Shown in pieces: positions 13,301 through 24,683 of a stretch of DNA of 64,000 nucleotides. The stretch comes from Microbotryomycetes sp. JL201 (taxonomy: Eukaryota; Basidiomycota; Microbotryomycetes): assembly GCA_033819885.1 (NCBI GenBank), contig JAQYUZ010000046.1, positions 1 through 64,000 of the forward strand. The letters are read 5' to 3'. The notes below the pieces were generated by a model. That model saw only the letters and a list, made by a program, of their open reading frames with translations. It was not told the origin of the DNA and did no database searches. The position numbers and the translations under genes were made by a program. The number at the start of each line of letters is the position of its first letter. Within the stretch, counting starts at the first letter, position 1.

Positions 13301-16300
13301 CCGACCCACTTTCCGAATCGCCGTTGACTGAGCTGAGCGACAAGCTCTCTGACCGGTCACGTTCTCGTTCTTCAGGTCGCCATGTAGACATTTCCTCCAT
13401 GACGGCCAATTTCCGTCCAGTAGGCATAGCCATGGTCGTTGTGTCAGGCTCGTGAGACACTTGTTCTATCGGCAAGTGAATGAATCCACGAGGCAAATGT
13501 ACCGAGAACGTCGAGCCTTTGCCGATCTCGGACTCGACCTCGAGCTGACCGCCGAGCAGTTTGACAATCTCAAGGGTCAGGGCGAGACCAATTCCTGTGC
13601 CGCTGGTCGTGCGAGCTGTCGAATCAACTCGAGTGAACCGCTCAAAAATGCGAGTGAGATCTTCCTGGGGAATTCCGACGCCCGTGTCCTTCACGGAAAA
13701 GACAGCTCCAGCAAGTGTCGATTTGAGTGTGACCACAATTGACCCCGATGGACAGTATTTAACGGCTACACGACAACGCTTTCAGCATGTAATGCACAGT
13801 GAGCCGTTCTCGGACTTGACTCACCGTTACCGATCAAATTGAAGACAATCTTGTCCCACAGGTCTAGTGCCGTGTACATTGGCATGCAATCCGGCGGATC
13901 GTCGTCGCAGTTTACGACAAACTGCAATCCATTGCGCTCGACCGTGTCGCGGAACAAAGTGGCAAGGTCTCGGGTGATGTAACCGAGCTGAACAGGACGG
14001 AATTTGACTTGCATACGTCCACCTTCAAGTGATGAAAAGTCGAGCAGCTGCGATCACAACGAAGGGAAACATTAAAGCTGGTCGGCAGCGACGATCAGCT
14101 CATGACTGACCTTGTTGACCAAGCCAAGCAATCTGTTCGCGTGTCGTTGGACCAGCTTGAGCTTTTCGCGGTTGTCTGCCTGTGCCGGGTCTTTGCTGTT
14201 GATCACGTCTTCTAGGGGTCCGAGAATCAAGGTCAGAGGTGTTCGCAACTCGTGGGACACATTGTTGAAGAATGATGTCTTGGCCTGCGGAGGAACCAAT
14301 GTCAGCGGTCTACAGCTACGCCACTGTTTCCTGACTTGCCTTGTCCAAGCGGACGAGATCTTCAGCTCGCTTGGCGTCAATCTCCGCCGTCTAAGCGTGA
14401 ATGGTCGGTTAACATAGGGCGCAGGAGAGCACGGCGAACCGACACTCACCATGACGGCGAACAAGCCGACAGCGATATGCCTTGCCAACAACTTCAGAAA
14501 CGTCGCATACAGGTCGTTGTACGAGCTCCTTGGGTTGATTCCAAGGACCATGATGGCCTGAGGTATCGTCTGAGCTGCGTCGACAAAAATTGGGATAACG
14601 ACAGCGCTTCGAGGCTGTTCCTCCCATCCACGTTGTTCGAGGGTCATGGCGTGCAGTCCGAGCGAATCCACAAAGACGGGTTCTTTGCGCAAGCAAGCGT
14701 CTTCGAATGGCCACGACCAGTGAGAAGACGACGTGTCGACGTCGTTCAAAGTGGTTGTCGAACACGATCCCGAAGTCGAGGAATTGCGAGACATGGGTGG
14801 CGACAAGTCGACGAGAACTTGGCGAACAAAAAAAGGGTGGTCTTCAGGGATGCCCAACGAACCCTGACGTGCATCGAGAAATGAATACGAAGTACAAGGG
14901 TGTCAGGCGTTCATAACTCACTGCGTAGTTGACAGATACCCCAAGCCTGATCTTGTCTTCGTTCTGGGCTCGGACCTGACGCTTTTTCTGTTCGCCACTG
15001 CCGGTTGTCGTTGCCGGAGTAACAGTGTACATGGCGCAGAACGGAACATCATATGGATTGTGCGATATGCTCTCCATTGCCATGTCGGCAAAATCTGGGG
15101 AGTAATTGCGCGTGAGCAACGACATCGCACCTGAAACGACTCTCTTGCTTACCTTGAACGCTGCGAGCGAGCGATGTGGTCTGAATCAGATCTCTCACGG
15201 TCTCTAGCCTCCTTGTTGCGATAACCGCTGCTGTATTTCTGCGTCGCGCTTCCGGTTAATGGATTCAAAAGCAAGCCACCAGAGCCGTGCTCACTCTATC
15301 GACAAGTTGCGAATGCCAAGGGCTCTGCCTCGGGCATCATAGAATGGTTGATATGAGAAGGTGTGATCTGTGCAAACACAAAGCGATCAGCTGATGACAG
15401 GTAGCTCATGCGAAGTGCAAGGACACACAAGTCTCTTCCGTGTATCCTTGCCTGATCATGGGCAAAAAGTGCTCTTCAAAGTTTACGGTCTCGCCTGTAC
15501 GATCAGGTCAATTCATGTAGCTCGCAATGCAACTCGGGCTTGCGCTCACCTTGCATGACACGCTGCGCGACCGGTTCAAGATCATCCCAAATCTCTGCCC
15601 AACCTTCGTCCGAAGCGGCGGCTTTGCCCAACAAGCCCGGATGTTTGCCCATGGCGCAAGTGACATACTCGTCATTGTAGAGCATGATTCGATTCGGTCC
15701 CCACAAAATGCACTCCCGGTTCGGACTTGCCAGGACTGAAGACAAGATCGTCCGTAGTTCTGGACACCAACCAGAAATTGGACCGAGTTCGGCTAGCAAA
15801 TCACGTTCAATCAGTTACGGTGTATTCCTTGGAAGAGCTTGACAGGAACTGACTCTCGGCCCAATTGTACTCTCGAATCATTCGTCCCATTGGCGTCTTG
15901 CCCAACATGATCAGGTAGTCATCATGTTCTTCCTCCTTGGAGTCGTCCAGGATCGTGTCAGCAGTAGACGCGCTCTTGTTGGTCGACGCTAGTGTCATCG
16001 ATGAAAGACCCGGGTTCTCCGGGCGTGGCGTTAACTTGTTACGATAAGCCGGTGGCGCTACAGGCGGAACAGCTTGTAAGACGACACTCTTCGGAGCAAC
16101 GACGGTGGCGGAAAAAGCAATCGATTCTAGTTGAATGGCACAGGGCGTTGGACCGTACTGCGACGAGTCGTCCGAGGTCTCGCAAAAGTCGAGCACAAAT
16201 GACAACAAGTCGTCCTGATCTTGCTGACTCAGGAACGAAAAATTCGCTCCAAGGGAACTTGTCCAACCTCGCGCGTCTGGGTCCGAGCCGTTGCGGCTGG

Positions 16301-17114
16301 TCAAGTTTGCAAGTCGTTTTCGAGCTGCAAACTCGTCATCTTCGTCGTACATGTCGTCGTCTTCATCCTGTACTCCCTCGCGAGACCCTCGCTTGCCCCG
16401 AGAAGCTGTCAAGTCTTCCATGTCCCGGCGCAGCCGATCCGAATTTGCCGATGTGCGAAACGAGTCTGACTTTCTTCGGCACATTCGTACAAATGCGTTA
16501 TTGACGTAAAGCAGTGACTTGTCTAGTAAATTTTGAGACGAGAGACCAAAATGACTCTCTGCCAAGGCAGCTGGCGTCGTCGGTTGAGCGATCGTCGGTG
16601 GCGGTAGTTCCGGCACGGTGCGAGGAGACATTCGCCCGCCGATGCTTGTCGCGTCGAGCGAGGGGCTTGCTGTGTGAGCATTTTGGACTTGGGCAGTACG
16701 TGTGGACGACCCTGCCATCGCCGTAAAGTAGTCATTCGCCGATGAGGATGTGATGTCGGGCGAGTGCATCGAAAACCTTTCCATCGGGGTCTGAATTTCC
16801 GTTGCTTGTTTGATATGACCATGCTGATAGTGAGATGCTACCTTTGGAGGTAAAAGTTCACTGGTATTTTGGTTGTCGAGTCGAGTTTCGTGCAGCCTTG
16901 GCGTGACAAGGCTAGGTTGGTGCAGAACGAGGTGTCTGAGACCAAAGGCTTCCTGAAGGGAGTCGTGAGAGAGGATGCATGCTGGCCAAGCTGAGGCGTG
17001 TAGCAAGTTGACGAGACCGTCTACGAAGTGCGACGGGTTGCTGGCGGGTTCGATCACCATGTTGCCGCTTGCTAGAGCTCCGCCACTGCTGCTGCCGGCG
17101 TCTGCATGCGACAT
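10357..17114 (-). CDS. Dual-module hybrid histidine kinase, copy 2
   Basis: A paralog of the first kinase with the same domain order, roughly 1,850-1,900 residues and about twenty short introns. The first exon runs 17114-15854; its ATG begins MSHADAGSS. The Ser/Gln-rich N-terminal region is about half as long as in copy 1. A PAS-like domain follows (GPISGWCPELR, IMLYNDEYVTCAMGKHPGLLG), then a GAF-like region. Kinase module 1 has NNVSHELRTPLTL (His codon 14254-14252), NLIGN and SGTGIGLAL. Receiver 1 has VVEDS and DQMMPRMNG (Asp codon 12981-12979). A second PAS precedes kinase module 2, with MSSHELRNPLSGV (His codon 12012-12010) and GGSGLGLW. Receiver 2 has VVEDN, LMDIEMP (Asp codon 10698-10696) and MVKPY. 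All visible phospho-sites are kept, so both copies look functional. Many introns match copy 1 in position and phase. Stop TAA is at 10359-10357. Confidence 0.92.
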
Positions 17115-17776
17115 GGCGATTGTCGCTACAGCCGCCGCGATCGGTCACGGACGACGCTCGTGTTTACGACAACTCTCGGCGTCGTTACGTCGTCTGTGCG
17201 CGCACCTCGAAACTGCGGCGCTTCGCTCCGACCGCAGCGACTCGAAAGATTCTAGACCGTCCTTGGCCTCGTCGTCCTTGCTGGGAAATGTATTGCAATG
17301 GCGGGCGCTGTATCGAGACAAAACTCGAGTCGAGCGCTTTGTTTGCGCGCCTTCCGGACCCTTGATCAGCTCGAGATGCAAGGAGGCCCAAGGTCAACGG
17401 ACCCCTTCAAACGTCTCGAGTCCAGGCCCGGAGCCGCAGCCGGAAGGCCATTTTTACTTTGACGGCTACTAGAGACGCAATGCAAAGCAAGCATACTCGG
17501 CATCTACACAAAGGATTCGACGTCACAAGTCGCTCCTCCAAAGAGAGCTTGTGTGCACTTCAACGATGATTTGTTAACGGTAGCACAGATCAACCGCTAG
17601 GGACGAACCAGGATTGTACTGTAGACTCAGTAGAGCATTGCAATGCGGGGTATGATACAACAGAAACTGATGAAAAGGGGACGCTCATGCATGTGCAGCG
17701 TGATCTCGGTGATAGCGGCGAGCGACGATCTGAAAATAAGCGACAAGAATCTTCTCTGGCGGGCCAGCGGAAAGTG
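17115..17776. other. Intergenic, upstream of kinase copy 2
   Basis: This 662-bp stretch lies between the start of kinase copy 2 and the stop of the dioxygenase, both on the minus strand. It should hold the kinase promoter. A plus-strand frame of 119 codons at 17113-17472 overlaps the kinase start codon, but it is Arg/Ser-rich with no recognisable motif, so I do not call it a gene. Confidence 0.5.
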
Positions 17777-19244
17777 TCAAGCCTGTCTGGCAAGCAGTTC
17801 CGCTCTTGAAATGCCCGCTGCGTCGTAGTAAGGGTTCTCGCCGACAACTACAGCTCGGTCGCCTTGACGATCCTCGTGGCCATAGTCGAACGTCGCGCTG
17901 TGCTGGGTGCTTCGGTTGTCCTGAGGCGGGTACCAAGAAGTCAATACATGTTGCGCTGCACATGCTTCGCAGGCCCACTCACCCAGATGGCGAGATCACC
18001 AACAGACCAGCGGTAGCGAACTTGGGCATCTGTAAACGGAAAGCGCGCATCAGAACCAGCAAAAGTAGTCAAACAGGCGAGTCCGCGAAAACGCGCAACT
18101 GACCGTGGCTCTCGTGCTGCAAGCGGAACAAGTACTTGAGTACCGCTTCCGACTCGTCATAAGTCAACTCTTTGATCCTCGTCGTAAAAGTTCGGTTCAC
18201 GAACAGTCCTTGCAACCCTGTTGATGGATTTGTCCTGATTACCGGATGCACGGCCTTGAACGCGTCGCCAGAGTTTTCAGGGGCGCCGCGAGGAGCCGTC
18301 CTCAGCTGATAACCGTGACGGCGCGACTGTTCACGGAAGACTTCGGCATCGTGTTCTGCCGTTAAACCAGACAAGAATTGTTTGTACGCGGGCGAGAGCA
18401 TGTCATAGTGCGCGTATGCAGACGCCCACAACGTATCACCACCAGAAGGAGGCAGCGTGTGCATGCGCAAGAGCGAGTACAGAGCCGGACGCGGTTCAAA
18501 GCTGACGTCCGTGTGCCAGTTTGAGCTTGCAAAGGCACTTTTTTCGTCTTTGAAAGAGATTTGGCGCCCATCTTTTGTTGCTTGGTTCGTGATCTTGCCT
18601 AGCGGCAAACCATCTTCGCCAAGCTCTTGCGTCGGATGTATGTGCAAGTGAGAGTCTTGAGGTTTGCCTGCCGCTTCGCCAAGCAATAATGCGAGCTTGG
18701 TCAAGTCTGTCGGCTCGAGGTCTTGATTCTTGAAAAAGGCGACGCCGTGAAACGAGACTGTTGAAGTGAAACAGAGCAGACGAATATTTGTCAGTACGGA
18801 ACATGAAATTCATGTCAGGCAAATGCAATTGAATGCCTTTACACGCGCAAACAACCGCGTGCTTGTGGATCGCCCGGGCCGTGCCTGCCCGGCCGGGCGG
18901 GCACATTCAAAAGAGGTCGAGGCACGCGACTCGTATCTGCAAGATGCATAGAACCGTGCAGCAACGCGTCAAAGCTTACTGTTGTACGCCAAGTCCTTGA
19001 GAATTGCCAATTGCTGCTGCTTGTCTTGCAAGTTGAGCACGTCCTTGAGCTGAAGTTTATCTTCAAACTGAACTCCGATTGCTGGTGTCAACTGCGTGCG
19101 CTCGAAGTGAGACAGCGCGTTCGTCGGTTTGAGAGGTGCAACTTGAAGTGTAGGTTGCTGAGGCGGAGTGCGAGCACCGACGAGCGGGAGCGTGTACTCT
19201 TGCTCGTGCTCGCGTTGTGTCTGGGTCGAGGTTCGAGCGGCCAT
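17777..19244 (-). CDS. TauD/Jlp1-type alpha-ketoglutarate dioxygenase
   Basis: Four exons (19244-18980, 18757-18104, 18029-17983, 17920-17777) sum to 1,110 nt, giving 369 residues, close to the size of yeast Jlp1. The Fe(II) ligands are visible: the HxD pair in NWHTDVSFEPRP and the distal His in DNRSTQHSATFDYG. A conserved Arg follows in GDRAVVVGENPYYD. Members oxidise taurine, alkyl sulfonates or related compounds with 2-oxoglutarate and release sulfite, so a sulfur-scavenging role is likely; the exact substrate cannot be read from sequence. The N-terminal 90 residues are Gln-rich, ending in LKDVLNLQDKQQQ. No signal peptide is seen, suggesting a cytosolic enzyme. Intron 1 (18979-18758, about 222 nt) is long for this window and contains a GC-rich palindrome. 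Confidence 0.92.
18881..18904. repeat. 24-bp near-perfect GC palindrome in an intron
   Basis: The stretch is its own reverse complement except for one mismatched base pair. It contains a perfect 12-bp core (GCCCGGCCGGGC) at 18887-18898. It lies inside the long first intron of the dioxygenase gene, well away from the splice sites. It could form a hairpin in RNA or bind a dimeric protein; both are inference. Confidence 0.7.
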
Positions 19245-20337
19245 GGTTTGCGCTACGATCAGCAAGCCGAGAGAGGCAGGACGTGTACGGACAGAGCGTT
19301 CAAGGTGTGAGATGGACGCACGACGCCGAGGGTGATGCAATGCGCGGCTCGAGCTTTGTCAGCGTCGAGGCTCGAGCACGCCAGCTTGGATTGCGCCACC
19401 GATCACTTTTTTTAAACGCGCCGCCTTCACGCGCCATTCGTTCGAGGGGCCCCTTGCATCGCCATCCGCACACCGAGCAAATCACGGAGTGATTACAGCA
19501 TTGTCAAAAAAGAGACCAATCGAGATCTGAAAAGATGGAAGGAGCCGTCCAGGTCACGTGACTCGCTCGCACAAACGTCCAAATTTAAGCATTTGTCCAT
19601 TGGTGTGAGGATATTGATAAAACTAGCGCAACAGCTTGATTTCAGTGTGACGCTAATTGATCCCGTTATTGCGTCCTTCCTCGATGGCTAGAGACAGCAC
19701 TTCAACGTCCGCAACCAATCAGCTACGGCACTACATGTGATCCAGATCAGTGCGATTGAGACTATGAACCAGGCGCAGTCCGAATGCCCAATGCTGCTCG
19801 TGAACAGGCCCACTACGCGGCAAACAGAGACAGGAGGCTGCTGTGCCTCATCGACGTCAATGCAAGCAAAAGCTCGAGCAGTCGTATTCGTGCATGACGT
19901 CGAAGCGTATCGAACTCTATGCTCCGACATGACGACTTGGTCGCCTGTCGAGTCCGCGATCTGAATTCGGCTGCAGTAATGGAGCAATATGATGCAAATG
20001 GACTCATTAAAATATGGGTTGGCCAATGGACAACGCCACAGTCGCAGCACATTGCTTGGTCTCGAAGCCTCGTCAGTAAGCGCGCCTTGCGTTCATTGCC
20101 TCTTTCGGCACTTGTTGGAACTCTGTTTGCGGGACAAGGACGGGCAAAGTGGCAGAATTCCGTGTGGCAAAAGTTTCAGCAATCAACTAGTGCGAGATGC
20201 CTATGGGAAGTTGGAGTCGCTAGCTACCATCATGATCGTTCCCGGTCGCCCGCGCGCTCGCCAAGGCCTTCACTAGTCTCCCTCTTCCTTTCTCTTCTCC
20301 TTCGCGAGTCGTCGACAAATCTGCAACCGGAAAGAAG
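19245..20337. other. Divergent intergenic region, no gene seen
   Basis: About 1.1 kb between the dioxygenase (minus) and the secreted CAP protein (plus), so it must carry both promoters. A pyrimidine-rich run (CTCCCTCTTCCTTTCTCTTCTCC-like) sits at about 20277-20302, just before the CAP start codon, a common arrangement near fungal transcription starts. The open frames here, including one near 19919-20485, have no family motifs. Confidence 0.5.
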
Positions 20338-21373
20338 ATGCGCTTCTCTTCGATACTTGCCTTTGGCACGCTCGTGTCCACCGTGCTGGCCTTGCCTCAT
20401 GAACCCGACCCAGACAACGTTGAACGACGCTCGATTAGGTCCGGCTCTGATCTCGTCGAACGACAAACCAAGACGTGCAAAGTGAACGCCGATTGTGCAA
20501 GCTTGCCTGCAATGTGGGCAGCTCGCCCTGCATGCAAGAATGGCGTTTGTGGCTACAGTGAGCTCAGACTTGGAGACAAAAGCTTCGAGCGGCGTTGACA
20601 TTTCGTGCTTGCGGTTGCAGCTTGCAATTCGGGCTACACCATGTCGCCCTGGACGGGCAAGTGTGTCAAGAATGCTGGGACGAGCACAAGCTCTCGTTCG
20701 ACGACAACAAGTCGAACGACGACTCGCGCTACGACGACCTCTCGAGCCACGACGACCTTGGGTACTACGACGACAGCGCGGCCAACCACCACAACTACTA
20801 GAACGACCACTACCACCGCTAGTGGCTCAAGTGCGACGCCTGACGCGCTCAACAAGCTCGCGCTCGACCGCCACAATGCATTCCGCGCGAAACACGGTGC
20901 CCGTCCTCTTGTGTACGACCCTGTTCTGGCCAAAGCAGCTCAAACATGGGCCAACAAGTGCTTGTGGCGACACTCTCAAGGTGCTGTCGGACCTTATGGT
21001 GAAAACTTGGCGGCGACTACCGGTTACGGGTCGACAATTATCGATGGCATTCAAGGTTGGGAGGCAGAGGCGCCAGATTACAATCCTGCCAATCCCACGT
21101 ACTCTCACTTTACTCAAATGGTTTGGAAGTACGTCAACCGTGATGGACAACCTTACGCCACGAAACTTGGACTGGGTTGCGCCATGGCTCGATGCCCGAA
21201 CGGAAGTATATTCTCCCCGTCGTATGGCAAAGAGATCATTTACGTGTGCGAGTACTCGCCTCCTGGCAATGCTGGCGGACCTGATGTGAGTTTTGATCAT
21301 TTGCCGTACCGAAGCTTGTTTGCTGAGTCGATTTTCGGTTACACAGGACTACCGTGCAAACGTGCAGCCATAG
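20338..21373 (+). CDS. Secreted CAP / SCP / PR-1 family protein
   Basis: Three exons (20338-20557, 20621-21285, 21347-21373) sum to 912 nt, or 303 residues. The first ~19 residues are a signal peptide (MRFSSILAFGTLVSTVLA). A Cys-containing segment follows (CKVNADC, CKNGVC), then a Thr/Ser/Arg-rich linker of about 50 residues that is probably O-glycosylated, then a CAP domain. Family motifs are LDRHNAFRAKHG, LVYDPVLAKAAQTWANKC, GENLAA, the catalytic-like YSHFTQMVWK and YVCEYSPPGNAGG. Fungal CAP proteins (Pry/PR-1) bind sterols and fatty acids outside the cell and can affect host interaction; which applies here is unknown. The last exon codes for only eight residues. It is secreted, and the linker may act as a wall spacer. 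Confidence 0.94.
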
Positions 21374-22171
21374 AAAGTTGTGTTGTGAGATTTGAAAAGA
21401 TGCAGATCAACAAATTCATGATTGGAATGTGCCATGACCAGTTTGAACGCCACTATGCGATTGCGGGCTATAGGACGAGTTCTTGCGAGCCTGAAGCATC
21501 CTCATGAAGGAAGCCCGCCTGTCAACCCTGCCTCTTCCAGAGGTCGGATTTTCACCCTTAAGTCGACATGTGGCAGGCATCTGAGTGGCGTTCGGTAGAT
21601 TTACACAAGGTTGCTGCCTTCTAGTCAGCGCTCCTTTTTATCGCCGAAAGTTAGAGGTTCCTCGATTAGAAAAGGGGCTAGCTGGTGTGCCCTTGCAGCA
21701 GTCTGTGGCGTGACTGCCTTTGCCCGGCAATCACGTTGCGCCGAATCCGTTTCGGACGGCTGTACCACGTTAAATTGCTTGGCTGGTAGACTGTGCTATA
21801 GTGTGCAATGACGTAGCGCCGTACAACCTACCCAAAGTCTCACTGTAGTGTTTGCAAAGCGATGAGTTTTCGACATTCACGTGAAAGACGGCAGGCAGGC
21901 GCACACCCCCAGACGCGCTGTCCCGACCGGGGGTTGTTCTGGATTGTGGGGGCGGCGCGCGCGCGCGCTGGCGCAACGCGGGCGCGTGGCGAGTTTGTCT
22001 TTCCCCCACAAAACCCGAGAGCGAGCTCGTTCCGACTTGCGCGTCTCTAGTATACTCGGCACTCTAGTTTCGCTCTCCTGTGTGCCTGTTCTCGTGATCT
22101 GATTGTCGAGTGCGTAGTGGCGGGGTCGAGCGATTGCCGAGCGGGCGATTGGCTGACGAGCGCGTGCAGCC
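21374..22171. other. Intergenic with GC-rich block, promoter of fumarate reductase
   Basis: About 0.8 kb with no recognised gene. A CG-alternating, GC-rich block lies at about 21950-21985, roughly 190 bp upstream of the fumarate reductase ATG. The region must carry the 3' end of the CAP gene and the promoter of the reductase. Confidence 0.45.
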
Positions 22172-24683
22172 ATGGCAACACAAGTCATCATCGTCGGCGG
22201 CGGCCTCAGTGGTTTGTCTGCAGCCCACACTGCGTATGATCGCGGTGCGAATGTGCTCTTGCTTGACAAGAGTGAGTGGCACGCCCCTGCTCTGCTCTGC
22301 TCGTCCGGCGGGTCCGGGCCCTCGCAGGCCGGGACTCTGCCGCGCACGCCTCTCGTGCGACGCACGCTCGCTGACCTTCGCAAAAAATGTTTGTTGTACT
22401 CTATCGTGGCCAGACTCGTTCATGGGTGGTGAGTGTCCTTGCTTTGTGTGCCAGTGCCCGGCCGCGAACTAAGCTTCGGCTCGCGGTGGCGCGCGCAACT
22501 CGCTCGCTCGCAGGCAACTCGACAAAGGCCACCTCGGGCATCAACGGCGCCGGAACCAAGACTCAGGCTCAGTTGGGTATCCCAGACTCGGCAAAGGCCT
22601 TTTTCGACGACACGAAAAAATCAGTGAGTTGGCGGCACAGCTCGCTCGGCAGCCTCCAATTCCCGCGCGGACGGCTTCTGACCACCACGTTCGAGGCAGG
22701 CCCGTGAATTGGCTCGTGATGACTTGATCGAGGTCCTCACAGGCAGGTCCGGAGATGCAGTCAACTGGCTCCAAGACAAGTTCGGGTACGTCTGCGCTCG
22801 CAATCTCCCCCCGCGCCTGGCCCGCTCCGGAGCGTCACTGGATCCTCCCTGTCCAAGCTCACGCTGACGCTGTCACTGACAACGTGACAGTCTCGATTTG
22901 TCAAAGGTCGCTCGCTTGGGTGGTCACTCTTTCCAGCGCACCCATCGCGGCGGACAGCAATTCCCCGGCATGACCATCACCGTCAGTCGTCTCACCGGTA
23001 CTGACACAACACCAAGGCTGCTGACACCGGTTCTTTTTTTGCAATGCCAGTATGCTCAAATGGAGGCTCTCGAGGACTTGGCCGAGGCCGACGCCTCGCG
23101 CGTTCAGATCCTGAAGAAGGCTCGTGCCACCAAGCTCATCAAGGAGAACGGCGCTGTCGTCGGTGTAGAATATGAACACGACGGCCAGACCAAGCAGGCA
23201 TACGGTCCTGTCGTCCTTGCAACTGGTGAGTTGCCTCTGGTCATCGTCTGCAAGGTTTCAGCGGTTGATCACTTTGCTCGCTCGTAGGTGGCTACGCTGC
23301 CGACTTCTCTGACAAGGGCCTCTTGAAAAAGTACCGCCCGGATTTGGTCCACCTTCCTACCACCAACGGCGACCACTGCACCGGTGACGGTCAGAAGATG
23401 GTCTTGGACATTGGCGGCAATGGCATCGATCTTGAAAAGGTTCAGGTTCACCCAACCGGTCTCGTTGACCCTAAGGAGCCTGATGCCAAAGTCAAGTTTT
23501 TGGCTGCGGAGGCTCTCCGCGGCGTCGGTGGTCTCTTGCTCGACTCGGAGGGCAATCGCTTCGCTGATGAGCTCGGCCACCGCGACTACGTCACTGGTCG
23601 CATGTGGGACAACAACAAGTTCCCCGTCCGTCTGATCTTGAACGGCCAGGCATCCAAGGAGATTGAATGGCATTGCAAGCACTACGTCGGCCGTGGTTTG
23701 ATGAAGCGCTTCGAGACGGGCGACGAGCTCGCCAAGGAGATGGGCTTACCTTCGAAGAAGATCGCCGACGTGTTTGCCAACTATGTCGAGATCACCAAGG
23801 ACCCCAAGAAGGATCCCTTCGGCAAGAAGTTCTTCTCAAACACGGATTGGTCGCTCCAGTCAGGTCCTTTCCACGTCGCGTTGATGACTCCGGTTTTGCA
23901 CTACACCATGGGTGGTATCGAGATCGACCCGACCGGTCAAGTGCTCGACACTGCTCGCAAGCCCATTCCCGGCTTGTTCGCTTCTGGCGAGATCGCTGGT
24001 GGCGTCCACGGTGCCAACCGTCTGGGCGGCTCTTCACTGCTCGGCTGTGTCGTCTTTGGTCGCGTCGCAGGAGACTCTGCCTCTTCTTACGTCTTGAAGC
24101 AAATTTCGACGGGTCAGACCGCCGCTTCGCGTCTCGGTCAGGTTGGTGGTCATCTTGGCTTGGCAACGACTATTCGCATCGACCCTGCCACCAAAAAGGT
24201 CAATCTTGAATTCTCTTGGGATGACCAGCAACAACAGCAACAGCAACAGCAGTCGACTCCTCAACACGTTCAGACGAGCGAAACAAAGGCAGCTGTCGAG
24301 GCCAAGGGTGCACCTCAGCAAGAGAAGAAGGAGTATACGCTCGAGGAGGTTGCCAAGCACAACACCAAGGAGGACTGCTGGGTTGTCGTCAACGGCGAAG
24401 TGTTGAACGTGACCAACTTCTTGCCTGACCGTGAGTCGTAACATTGCTCTTGTTGGTGCCGACTGTGAGCTGATCAGGTTTTGATCCTCAGACCCTGGAG
24501 GACCCAAGGCTATTCTGTTGTACGCTGGCAAGGACGCGACTGAAGAGTTCAACATGCTCCACGTCAGTGCTTGTTGTCCTTTACCAGCGACTCGGCTTCT
24601 GACAGTGCGCTCATAAATCACAGGAGAAGAGTGTCGTGGCCAAGTACGCGAAAGACACAATCATTGGCACGCTCCGAAAGTGA
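22172..24683 (+). CDS. Fumarate reductase with C-terminal cytochrome b5 domain
   Basis: Eight exons (22172-22271, 22514-22623, 22700-22785, 22891-22981, 23051-23225, 23288-24430, 24492-24562, 24624-24683) sum to 1,836 nt, or 611 residues. The N-terminal FAD site reads VIIVGGGLSGLSAAH. The flavoprotein body shows ATSGINGAGTKTQ, HPTGLVDP, RFADELGHRDYV, TMGGIEID and GANRLGGSSLLGCVVFGR, as in soluble fumarate reductases of the Osm1/Frd1 group, which reduce fumarate to succinate. A Gln-rich linker (about nine Gln, CAA/CAG codons near 24226-24252) leads to a cytochrome b5 domain (TLEEVAKHNTKEDCWVV), with heme ligands in DHPGG and MLHEKS. The likely role is redox balance, re-oxidising NADH or FADH2 when oxygen is short. 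No presequence is obvious at the chosen start. Intron 1 is 242 nt, the longest in this gene. Confidence 0.95.

Noticed and set aside
17113-17472. 119-codon plus-strand frame beginning MAIVATAAAIGHG
   Set aside because: It overlaps the start codon of kinase copy 2 on the other strand, is Arg/Ser-rich, and has no domain or homologous motif that I recognise.
19919-20485. 188-codon plus-strand frame upstream of the CAP gene
   Set aside because: It runs into the CAP signal-peptide exon in another frame, lacks family motifs, and uses a non-ATG start; it looks like chance openness.
21950-21985. GC-rich CG-alternating block considered as a structured RNA or origin
   Set aside because: It is a simple low-complexity stretch in a promoter region with no stem-loop or element boundaries that I could support.
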